Shown: piece by piece, positions 1 through 6,491 of the stretch
Layout: each line of letters starts with the position of its first letter
Numbering within the stretch: the first letter of the stretch is position 1
Assembly: GCA_025774425.1 (NCBI GenBank)
Contig: JALGWA010000038.1
Location: 1-8,262, forward strand
Source: a bacterium
GTDB taxonomy: Bacteria; Arandabacterota; Arandabacteria; Arandabacterales; JALGWA01
Direction of reading: 5' to 3'
Length of the DNA: 8,262 nt
Program-made: the position numbers and the translations under genes
Notes under the pieces: model-generated
The model's input: the letters and a program-made list of their open reading frames with translations, nothing else
What the model was told of the DNA's origin: nothing
The model's database searches: none

Positions 1-162
1 GAACCCGCACCGGTCCGCCTCCCGGTTGTCGGTATAACGTCTTTGGTTTCAAGAAGTAATCCCACTGCTCCCCCCGGTCGTGACTTCGCCCGGGGTGGCA
101 CGCTTGTTGCGAACTCATGCGGCCGCACAGGACGGGAATGCTTACTCCAGGAGCAGGGGACT
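1..162 (+). other. Non-coding leader upstream of the signalling operon
   Basis: No convincing gene is seen here. The frame of the first gene stays open back to a TTG at 43, but the peptide that would be added has no receiver-family character and that TTG has no good ribosome site. A possible -10 element (TATAAC, 33-38) lacks a convincing -35 at the right distance, so the operon promoter is not placed with confidence. CCCCGG at 72-77 and CCGGGG at 90-95 could form a 6-bp stem with a 12-nt loop. No T-tract follows, so it is not a classical terminator and may simply be structure in the 5' UTR. The end of any gene to the left lies outside the window. Confidence 0.5.
149..153 (+). promoter_or_regulatory. 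Ribosome binding site (AGGAG) setting the start at 163
   Basis: AGGAG lies 9 nt before ATG 163 and favours that start over the in-frame TTG at 43. It also favours it over ATG 181, which would begin only a few residues before the first beta-strand of the receiver domain. A second purine run, GGGGA at 156-160, is too close to the ATG to be the main site. Confidence 0.55.
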
Positions 163-1146
163 ATGGAAGAGTGGCCTTCGATGCGACCGCGCGTCCTCGT
201 CGTCGACGACGAGGAGCCCATCCGTAAGATCGTCTCATTCCAGCTCGAAAAGGCCGGCTACGAAGTGGCCGCCTGCGCGGACGGCGAAGAGGCGCTCCGC
301 CTCGTGGCGGAGAGCGAGCCGGATCTCATCCTGCTGGACGTGATGATGCCCAACCTGGACGGCTACGAGGTGTGCAAGCGCCTGAAGTCCAACTACCAGA
401 CGAGCCACATCCCCATCATAATGGTCACGGCCAAGTCGGAGCTCGAAAACAGGCTGCAGGGCTTCGAAGACGGGGCCAACGACTACATCACCAAGCCGTT
501 CGCCATCACGGAACTGCTCGTCAGGGTCAAGAACGTGCTCCAGTGGAGCCAGCTGCAGCGCCAGGCCAACCCGCTTACGGGCCTGCCGGGCAACATTTCC
601 ATAGAGCGCGAAATAGAGAGGCGCTTCCAGTCGAACGGCAACTTCTCGTTCATGTACGCGGACATAGACAACTTCAAGGCGTTCAACGACTACTACGGTT
701 ACAGCCGCGGCGACGCGGCCATCAAGATAACGGCCGACCTGCTCGTCGAGGTGGTCAAGGAAAAGGGCAACCCGGATGACTTCGTCGGACATATCGGCGG
801 CGACGACTTCGTGGTCGTCACTACTCCCGACAAGAGCGATCTCATCGCCCGGGAGATAACGAGAAACTTCGACGAGTCGATCACGCGTCTCTTCGACCAG
901 GAAGACATCGAGCGGGGCTACGTGGAAGTCGTAAACCGCAAGGGCACGGTGGACAAGTTCCCGCTCCTGACCATGACGGTGGCGATCGTCTCGAATGAGA
1001 ACGGTTCGATCGCGCACATGGCCCGCCTGAGCGACATCGCGTCGGAGCTGAAGCGGTACGGCAAGACGCTCGAGGGCAGTGTGGTGGTGAAGGAGAGGAG
1101 GAAGGAGGGGCACGCCGCCCCGGTCGGAAGGGCTGAAGACGAGTGA
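163..1146 (+). CDS. Response regulator with receiver and GGDEF-like (GGDDF) domains
   Basis: Predicted cytoplasmic two-component regulator of 327 residues from ATG 163. Seen: a receiver domain at about residues 8-125 with the acidic pair D15/D16, phosphoacceptor D59 (in LLDVMMP), T89 and K111, so it should accept phosphate. A GGDEF-type domain follows at about 137-310, opening with the usual NPLTGLPGN linker. It keeps the first metal Asp (YADIDNFK, D167) and N175/D176, but the signature reads GGDDF (212-216) instead of GGDEF or GGEEF. The Arg of the RxxD product-inhibition site is replaced (NPDD). The C-terminal helix (ELKRYGKTLEGS) differs from the usual ALYxAKxxGR ending. Family knowledge: active GGDEF domains make c-di-GMP, and degenerate ones often act as nucleotide sensors or protein-binding modules. 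Inference: synthase activity is doubtful, though the Glu-to-Asp change is conservative. It is first in the operon and overlaps the next gene by 4 bp, suggesting translational coupling. The likely phosphodonor is the kinase at 3541. Confidence 0.9.
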   Translation: MEEWPSMRPRVLVVDDEEPIRKIVSFQLEKAGYEVAACADGEEALRLVAESEPDLILLDVMMPNLDGYEVCKRLKSNYQTSHIPIIMVTAKSELENRLQGFEDGANDYITKPFAITELLVRVKNVLQWSQLQRQANPLTGLPGNISIEREIERRFQSNGNFSFMYADIDNFKAFNDYYGYSRGDAAIKITADLLVEVVKEKGNPDDFVGHIGGDDFVVVTTPDKSDLIAREITRNFDESITRLFDQEDIERGYVEVVNRKGTVDKFPLLTMTVAIVSNENGSIAHMARLSDIASELKRYGKTLEGSVVVKERRKEGHAAPVGRAEDE

Positions 1147-3500
1147 AGACGACACCGTTCACCCGCTTCCGCCTCTACGTGGAGGCGAGGACCTACGTAC
1201 TTCTCTTCATGGCCTCGTCGACGGCCTTCTTCGGCTCCGAGAAGAGCACGCTTCTCGCCGCGCTCTCCGCATTGGCGGTCGCCCTACTGGCGATAGTGCC
1301 CCGGCGGGTCTTTCCCGACGGCGACATCAAGGCGGAGACCTGCCACAACCTCTTCGCCCTCGACCTGGCCGCGACCTTCGCGGTGCTTTCGCTTTTCTCG
1401 TTCAACACCTTGCTTTGGTTCGGCTTCGTCCTGATGGTGGAGCTCGGCTTCCTGATCCATGCGGGAAGGCGCGCCCTGCTCGCCTATCTCGGCTTCGCCT
1501 CCGTGCTCATCCTCGGAAGCGGCCTCGCTTCCTATCTCGGTCGCTATTCGGCGAATTTCCTCTTCTCCATTCCGCTGTGCGCGGTCGGCTTCTCGGCGGT
1601 CGCAAACCTGTTCTCGCTGGAGCGCCCCGGCCCGCTCGCGTCCCGTGCGGCGGGCGCGCGCGCCGCGGGACACGCATCCTTCGAAGTCGACACCGCCAGG
1701 CTGTACAGATCCAGCCTCGCGACGTCGCAGGAGTCGGAACAGGGCGGAGTCATGGACATCCTGGCGCGCGACGCGCAGGCCCTCCTCGGCACGGAAACCG
1801 CCAGCGTGGCCTTGTTCCTGGAGAAGGACGTTCTCTCGAGCGTGACGGTGGGCATAAGCAGCGAATTCAAGCGCAAGCTCAGGTGGAGGGTGCGGAAGGG
1901 TGGCATGACCGACTGGGTGCTTACGAACGGGGAACCCCTGACGATCAACGACACATCGCGGGATGCGAGGTCGCGCGACTCGTCGGCCGTCAAATACGGC
2001 GGGCTCAAGTCCATTCTCGCGGTTCCGCTCAAGGCCAAAGGCGAGCCCTTCGGCGTCCTCTACGTCGGTGACACGAAGAAGCGCAGGTTCGGGGAGCGCG
2101 ATGTCATGCTGCTCACCATACTGGCCAATCACGCCGCCGTGACGATCATGGAGACGCGGCTGGCGGAGGAACTCCAGAGGAAGCTTTCCGAGCTCGAGCG
2201 CGCCCACAGGGAACTCGTCGGGAGCGACCAGCTCAAGTCGGAGTTCATCTCGACGGTGACCAGCCAGATGAGGATGCCCCTCGACGCGATCAGGAGCTAT
2301 TCCCAGACCGTGCTCCAGAGGATCGACGACCAGAGCTTTCCGCTCAAGAGGAAATTCCTCGGGGCGGTGGTGGAGGAGTCGGCGAAACTCCTGAGCACGG
2401 TGAACAGCGTCATCGACCTGTCGCGCATGGAGTTCGGCGAAGGGGACCTGAGGCAGGAGAACGTGAGCATCCGCGAGGTGATCAAGGACGTCTGCGCGAT
2501 ACAAGAACCTGTTTGTGTCGAAAGAGAGATAGACGTGGTGGTCGAGGGCGGCGAAGGAGATCCGAGCGCGTATGCAGACAAGGACATGATGTATCTACTC
2601 CTGAAGAACCTTGTCGAGATGAGTGTGAGCTTCGCCAAAAAGTCCACGTCCGTGAGGATAAGTCTCGGCGAGGATGAGTCATTCCTCAAGATCCGCATAT
2701 CCTTCCAGCCCTCGCCACCGTCTATCGAAATGGCCGGCCTGCTCAACGCCGTCTGGGGCGACGATGAGCTTCCGGCCGACGCGGGCTCGCTCGGCCTCTC
2801 GCTGCAGGTGTCGAGGAACATAGCCTTGAGGCACGGGGGCCGGATCTGGGCCGAGACCCACGACCCCCGGATGTGGACCCTGAACGTGCTCTTCGGGAAG
2901 AGCCTGAGGCCGGTCATTCCCGCCGACCTCATGTTCGACACGCTGAGTTCGCGGCCCGATCTCAGGAGAATGCTGGATCTGATCGCCGACATGGTGTCCA
3001 AGGCGATGCAGGCCGGCGGCTGCGACATCTATCTCGAGGACACGGCGACCGGCAGCCTTGCGCTCGAGGGAAGCACGCGGGTCGCCTCGGGCGGGAATCC
3101 CCCGCCGCCGGGGCCGTGGGCGGCGGCCGCGCTGGATGTCTTCGAGGCGGGCAGGCCCATTCTCCTCAACTCCGAGGAGGACCTTGCCGAACTAAACCTG
3201 GGCGTCGATTCGCCGCCCGGAGCGTACCCATGCGCTTTCGCTCCGGTCAGGGCCGGAGAGCGGGTCATAGGTGCGATGGGTGTGGAGGGCGGAAGCGCCC
3301 GGACTCGCGCCTTCAGCCGCGAGGATGCGGCCTTGCTTCTGGCGCTCGCCGACAGGATCGGAGTCGCATTCGAGCGGGCGACAAGCTACGAGAGCGCGCG
3401 GAACCAGCTGGTGAGCGTTATGCAGTCGATCAAGTGGGTGCTCGATGCGAAGGGCGTCGGAGGGGACGCCAGGCCCGAGTCGAGCAAGACTCCTTGCTGA
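1143..3500 (+). CDS. Six-TM GAF / degenerate histidine kinase / GAF protein (pseudo-kinase)
   Basis: Membrane sensor-like protein, 785 residues from GTG 1143, which overlaps the preceding TGA; GGAAGGG at 1126-1132 is a plausible ribosome site. Seen: about six hydrophobic segments (roughly 17-31, 37-53, 70-87, 89-106, 111-132, 137-157); a GAF domain at about 200-338; a coiled linker at 338-362; a dimerisation/phosphotransfer-like domain at about 363-432; an HATPase-like domain at about 475-585; a second GAF at about 595-747. The kinase region aligns easily with the next gene's, but key residues are gone. The phosphoacceptor His is Ser374 (TVTSQMRMPL against TVSHELRTPL), the N-box NLVNNA reads NLVEMS, and the G1-box DNGIG is replaced by FQPSP. 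The G2-like GLSL and HGGRIWAE stretches remain, so the fold is probably kept. Inference: it cannot autophosphorylate and may sense signals and act by binding the partner kinase or a receiver. A kinase call from domain searches alone would mislead. The tail (755-770) resembles the first helix of an HD-GYP domain. Confidence 0.9.
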   Translation: MKTTPFTRFRLYVEARTYVLLFMASSTAFFGSEKSTLLAALSALAVALLAIVPRRVFPDGDIKAETCHNLFALDLAATFAVLSLFSFNTLLWFGFVLMVELGFLIHAGRRALLAYLGFASVLILGSGLASYLGRYSANFLFSIPLCAVGFSAVANLFSLERPGPLASRAAGARAAGHASFEVDTARLYRSSLATSQESEQGGVMDILARDAQALLGTETASVALFLEKDVLSSVTVGISSEFKRKLRWRVRKGGMTDWVLTNGEPLTINDTSRDARSRDSSAVKYGGLKSILAVPLKAKGEPFGVLYVGDTKKRRFGERDVMLLTILANHAAVTIMETRLAEELQRKLSELERAHRELVGSDQLKSEFISTVTSQMRMPLDAIRSYSQTVLQRIDDQSFPLKRKFLGAVVEESAKLLSTVNSVIDLSRMEFGEGDLRQENVSIREVIKDVCAIQEPVCVEREIDVVVEGGEGDPSAYADKDMMYLLLKNLVEMSVSFAKKSTSVRISLGEDESFLKIRISFQPSPPSIEMAGLLNAVWGDDELPADAGSLGLSLQVSRNIALRHGGRIWAETHDPRMWTLNVLFGKSLRPVIPADLMFDTLSSRPDLRRMLDLIADMVSKAMQAGGCDIYLEDTATGSLALEGSTRVASGGNPPPPGPWAAAALDVFEAGRPILLNSEEDLAELNLGVDSPPGAYPCAFAPVRAGERVIGAMGVEGGSARTRAFSREDAALLLALADRIGVAFERATSYESARNQLVSVMQSIKWVLDAKGVGGDARPESSKTPC

Positions 3501-3540
3501 GTAGCGGGCAGGACCGATCACCGGGGGGACGGTAGACGGC
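3501..3540 (+). other. Short intergenic spacer in the operon
   Basis: A 40-bp spacer. A G-run (GGGGGGA, about 3522-3528) lies roughly 12 nt before ATG 3541 and is the only candidate ribosome site, somewhat far from the start. No terminator or promoter is seen, so read-through from the pseudo-kinase gene into the kinase gene is expected. Confidence 0.4.
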
Positions 3541-6093
3541 ATGATTCCCGATTTCGTTGCGGCTCTCTACACGGGTTACACTGCATACACCGCGGCCGCC
3601 TGCATACTCCTCGCCGCCTGGATCGCCGTCGCCCTTCTCAGGCGCCGATCCCGGGCCCGGCGTTCCGCCGAGCGCGACAGGAAGATCGCAGAGGAGAGGG
3701 ACGAGGTGGCGCGCATCCGCGCCAACAACCTCGCCCGCATACTCGAGATATCCAGCCGGATAAACGCCAACCTCGAACTTCAGCCCCTTCTCGATCAGAT
3801 AGTCGAAGCCGTCCGCGACAGCCTGGGCTTCCGTATGGTTCTCCTCAGGATCCTCAACGAGGAAACCGGCTGCTTCGAGGCCAAGGCTTTCGCGGGTCTC
3901 GACGAAGAGGCCATACGAAAGCTCAGCGCCAACGAAGTGCCGCTCGAGACCTTCAAGACGTGGATGACCAAGGAGTTCGAGGTCTCCGGGTCGTATTTCA
4001 TCAGCCACGAGCACGAATTCTGGCGCAACATGGAGGACGAGGTCTACGTCCCCGACCTCGGCGAGAGGTCGAACGGCGAATGGCACCCGATGGACAGCCT
4101 CTTCGTGCCCCTCTGGACGCGGGACCAGCACCTCATCGGATACCTCTCGGTCGACGACCCGCGGGACCGCAAGGTCCCGGGGCCCGAGACCATCGAGACC
4201 CTGGAGATCTTCGCCAACCAGGCCGTGACGGCGATCGAGAACGCGAGACTCTACGGCAGTCTCGAGGAGCGGATCATGGAGCTGCACGAGGCGACCAGGC
4301 GGCTCAAGGAGCTCAACGAGATCAAGTCCAACTTCGTCGCCACGGTTTCGCACGAGCTGCGGACGCCCCTGACGTCGATACGGGCGTACGCCGAGACCCT
4401 CTCGCGGGACCTCGGTTCGACGCCGCCCGAGACCGAGCTGGAGTTCCTCCGGATCATAGAGCAGGAATCCGAGAGACTGACGAGGATCGTGGACAATATG
4501 CTCGAGCTCTCGCAGCTCGAGTCCGGCAAGGTCAGGATGACGAAGGACAATGTCGACGTCAACGGGATCGTGAAGCATGTCGGGCAGATCCTCTCGCCGA
4601 CTACGGAGAAGAGGTCCATCGATCTCGAACTCCGCCTCGGCTCGGAGCCGGTGACGATCTTCGCCGATGAGGGCATGCTCCAGCAGCTTCTCGTCAACCT
4701 GGTCAACAACGCGATCAAGTTCACACCCGACGGGGGGCGGGTCGGCGTAAGCGTGGACGACGGCGGCTCGGCGGTCGAGATCGTCGTCGAGGACAACGGC
4801 ATCGGGATCCCCCAGTCGGAACTCGACAGGATCTTCGAGGGGTTCTACCAGGTCGATTCGTCCGCGACGCGCCGGTACGGCGGCGTCGGGCTCGGCCTCG
4901 CCATAGTGAACAACATAGTGGAGTGGCATGACGGCAGGATATGGGTGGACAGCAAGGAGGGGGAAGGGACGCGCTTCACCGTCAGCCTGCCCAAGCGAAA
5001 GGCCGTCTCTCCGGCCTGCGACGAGGTCGTCGGAGAGCCGGAGGTCTGCGAGACCGAAGGCAGGGTGCCCGAGCTCATCGTGGACATGATCGCGGAGATC
5101 ATGGGGGCGAAGACCGCCTCACTGATGCTTCTCGACGAAGAGAACGAAGAGCTCTATGTAGGGGCGGCCCTGGGGCTCGACGAGGCGTTGATGAAGAAAG
5201 CGCGCGTCGGCCTGGGGGAGAGCATATCCGGGTGGGTGGCCAAGAGCGGCAAGCCGGTTCTCATCCGCGACATCGAGGAGGACACGGTCTTCGGACGGCC
5301 GAACAGGCCCAACTACGAGTCGCGTTCGCTTGTCAGCGTCCCGCTTCGAAGCAACGGGCGCGTGATCGGCGTTCTCAACGTCACCAACAAGATAAGTCTC
5401 TCGCCGTTCGGCGAGAGCGACGCCGAGGTCCTGGAGATCCTCGCGGAGCGCGCCGCCTACGTGCTGGAGAAGCTTCGTTGCTACGAGCGGATGCGCGGCG
5501 AGTTCCGGTCGATCATCAACTCACTTCGGTGTCTCATCGACTCCCGGCGCTACGCGTTCACCAAGAGAGGGGAAGAGACGGCCAGGCTCGTCGTCGAGAT
5601 AGGTCGATCCATGGGGCTGCCCGGGGAGGACCTGAGGCTACTCAGGTACGTTTCCAGGATATACGACGTGGGCATGGTCAAGGTCGGTGACGAGGTGCTG
5701 CGCAGGCGCGGCGGCCTGAGGCCGTCCGAACTCGAGAACATCAAGCGGCATCCGGAGGAAGGCGTCGGCATCCTGGCCCCGATAGAATTCCTCGAGAAGG
5801 TCAAGGAGGCGATACTCCATCACCACGAGCGTTTCGACGGCAAGGGCTATCCCAGCGGGCTCGCGGGGGAGCAGATCCCCGTGGCGGCGAGGATACTCGC
5901 CGTCGTCGACGCATACGAGTCCATGATAGCCGAGCGGCCCTACAGAAAGGCCATGACGCGGGATGAAGCCATCGACGAGCTGATGAGTTGCAGCGGCACG
6001 CAATTCGACCCGCATGTGGTCGAACACTTCATCGAGATAATCGGCAGGGATGAACTGGTGAAACGAGACGGGTTGAGCGTGACGGTATCATAG
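3541..6093 (+). CDS. Hybrid sensor: TM / GAF / histidine kinase / GAF / degenerate HD-GYP
   Basis: Membrane-anchored sensor kinase of 850 residues. Seen: one TM helix at about 13-33 followed by a basic stretch (RRRSRARR); a coiled coil at about 44-75; GAF 1 at about 76-238, with an unusual HEHEF; a helical linker; HisKA with phosphoacceptor His271 in SHELRTPL; an HATPase with an intact N-box (NLVNNAIKF, 386-394), G1 (DNGIGI, 418-423) and G2 (GVGLGLAI, 448-455); GAF 2 at about 508-645; and an HD-GYP-like domain at about 652-835. The kinase core looks fully functional. The HD-GYP part keeps HP (737-738), HHE (761-763), GYP (769-771) and D790. It has lost the HD His (Y708-D709), the following Lys (M712) and the upstream GH His (K675 by alignment with the gene at 6492), so metal-dependent phosphodiesterase activity is unlikely. 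Inference: it phosphorylates the receivers at 163 and 6112, while the HD-GYP relic may bind nucleotide or protein. HisKA followed by a C-terminal HD-GYP is an uncommon order. It is probably a paralogue of the preceding gene. Confidence 0.93.
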   Translation: MIPDFVAALYTGYTAYTAAACILLAAWIAVALLRRRSRARRSAERDRKIAEERDEVARIRANNLARILEISSRINANLELQPLLDQIVEAVRDSLGFRMVLLRILNEETGCFEAKAFAGLDEEAIRKLSANEVPLETFKTWMTKEFEVSGSYFISHEHEFWRNMEDEVYVPDLGERSNGEWHPMDSLFVPLWTRDQHLIGYLSVDDPRDRKVPGPETIETLEIFANQAVTAIENARLYGSLEERIMELHEATRRLKELNEIKSNFVATVSHELRTPLTSIRAYAETLSRDLGSTPPETELEFLRIIEQESERLTRIVDNMLELSQLESGKVRMTKDNVDVNGIVKHVGQILSPTTEKRSIDLELRLGSEPVTIFADEGMLQQLLVNLVNNAIKFTPDGGRVGVSVDDGGSAVEIVVEDNGIGIPQSELDRIFEGFYQVDSSATRRYGGVGLGLAIVNNIVEWHDGRIWVDSKEGEGTRFTVSLPKRKAVSPACDEVVGEPEVCETEGRVPELIVDMIAEIMGAKTASLMLLDEENEELYVGAALGLDEALMKKARVGLGESISGWVAKSGKPVLIRDIEEDTVFGRPNRPNYESRSLVSVPLRSNGRVIGVLNVTNKISLSPFGESDAEVLEILAERAAYVLEKLRCYERMRGEFRSIINSLRCLIDSRRYAFTKRGEETARLVVEIGRSMGLPGEDLRLLRYVSRIYDVGMVKVGDEVLRRRGGLRPSELENIKRHPEEGVGILAPIEFLEKVKEAILHHHERFDGKGYPSGLAGEQIPVAARILAVVDAYESMIAERPYRKAMTRDEAIDELMSCSGTQFDPHVVEHFIEIIGRDELVKRDGLSVTVS

Positions 6094-6099
6094 ACACCT

Positions 6100-6104
6100 G
6101 GAGG
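6100..6104 (+). promoter_or_regulatory. Strong ribosome binding site (GGAGG)
   Basis: GGAGG sits 7 nt before ATG 6112 in an 18-bp gap after the kinase stop. It is the best Shine-Dalgarno match in the operon. This would fit a small receiver being made in higher amounts than its large kinase (inference). Confidence 0.75.
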
Positions 6105-6111
6105 TTGAAGG

Positions 6112-6483
6112 ATGTCCAAGACAAAGATACTCGTCGTGGATGACGAGGAGTACATTCAGCACATTCTGAACTTCAGCTTCTGCGCCGAGGGTTATGAGGT
6201 GACGACCGCCTCGGACGGTGACGAAGCGATCAGGAAGGCCCGACAGGAGCGTCCTGACGTGATAGTCCTCGACATCATGATGCCCAAGATGGACGGGTAC
6301 CAGACCTGCAAGAAACTCAAGAGCGATCCGCAGACCAAGAGCATCCCTGTGATCCTTCTGACCGCCAAGGGCAGGGACGTCGACAGGAAGCTCGGCAAGG
6401 AGGCCGGCGCGGACGACTACGTAGTCAAACCGTTCAGCCCCGGCAGGCTCATCGAGAGGGTCGAGGGCATACTCAACAAGTAG
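6112..6483 (+). CDS. Single-domain response regulator (CheY/DivK-like receiver)
   Basis: Cytoplasmic receiver of 123 residues, the normal length for a stand-alone domain, with no output domain attached. Seen: acidic pocket D10/D11, phosphoacceptor D54 (VLDIMMPKMDGY), T84 (LLTAKG) and K106 (VVKPF), all in the expected places. The switch aromatic position (Tyr/Phe before VVKPF) is filled by Y103. Family knowledge: such proteins act by phosphorylation-dependent binding to kinases, motors or enzymes, or as phosphorelay intermediates. It lies 18 bp after the kinase and 8 bp before the GAF/HD-GYP gene, so phosphate from His271 of the kinase is the simplest input. Binding to the pseudo-kinase or to the HD-GYP protein is a reasonable output, though this is inference. 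It resembles the receiver of the first gene (VLVVDDEE, DVMMPNLDGYEVCKRLKS) closely enough that they may be paralogues. Confidence 0.95.
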   Translation: MSKTKILVVDDEEYIQHILNFSFCAEGYEVTTASDGDEAIRKARQERPDVIVLDIMMPKMDGYQTCKKLKSDPQTKSIPVILLTAKGRDVDRKLGKEAGADDYVVKPFSPGRLIERVEGILNK

Positions 6484-6491
6484 GTCGTCAC

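Noticed and set aside
72..95. CCCCGG/CCGGGG inverted repeat as a terminator of an upstream gene
   Set aside because: The stem is only 6 bp with a 12-nt loop and no T-tract follows; no upstream gene end is visible.
43..162. TTG 43 as the start of the first response regulator
   Set aside because: It would add 40 residues without domain character, whereas ATG 163 has AGGAG at good spacing and begins just before the receiver.
235..1155. Antisense open frame of 306 codons on the - strand
   Set aside because: Runs opposite the REC-GGDEF gene, whose motifs are unambiguous; the antisense product shows no domain.
1284..2504. Antisense open frame of 406 codons on the - strand
   Set aside because: A shadow of the pseudo-kinase gene; composition is skewed and no motif is seen.
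3490..3545. Frameshift separating the pseudo-kinase from a downstream HD-GYP domain
   Set aside because: Only 40 bp lie between the two genes and the following gene begins with its own TM segment, so no hidden domain remainder is present.
3430..4929. Long antisense open frame of 499 codons on the - strand
   Set aside because: It lies opposite the well-supported kinase gene. Its translation is low-complexity, rich in V, D, L, R and E, with no recognisable domain, as expected from GC-biased third positions of the real gene.
6086..6091. TATCAT as a -10 element for the single-domain receiver gene
   Set aside because: The nearest -35-like hexamer (TTGAGC, 6073-6078) is only 7 bp away, so no functional spacing exists; expression from the upstream operon is simpler.
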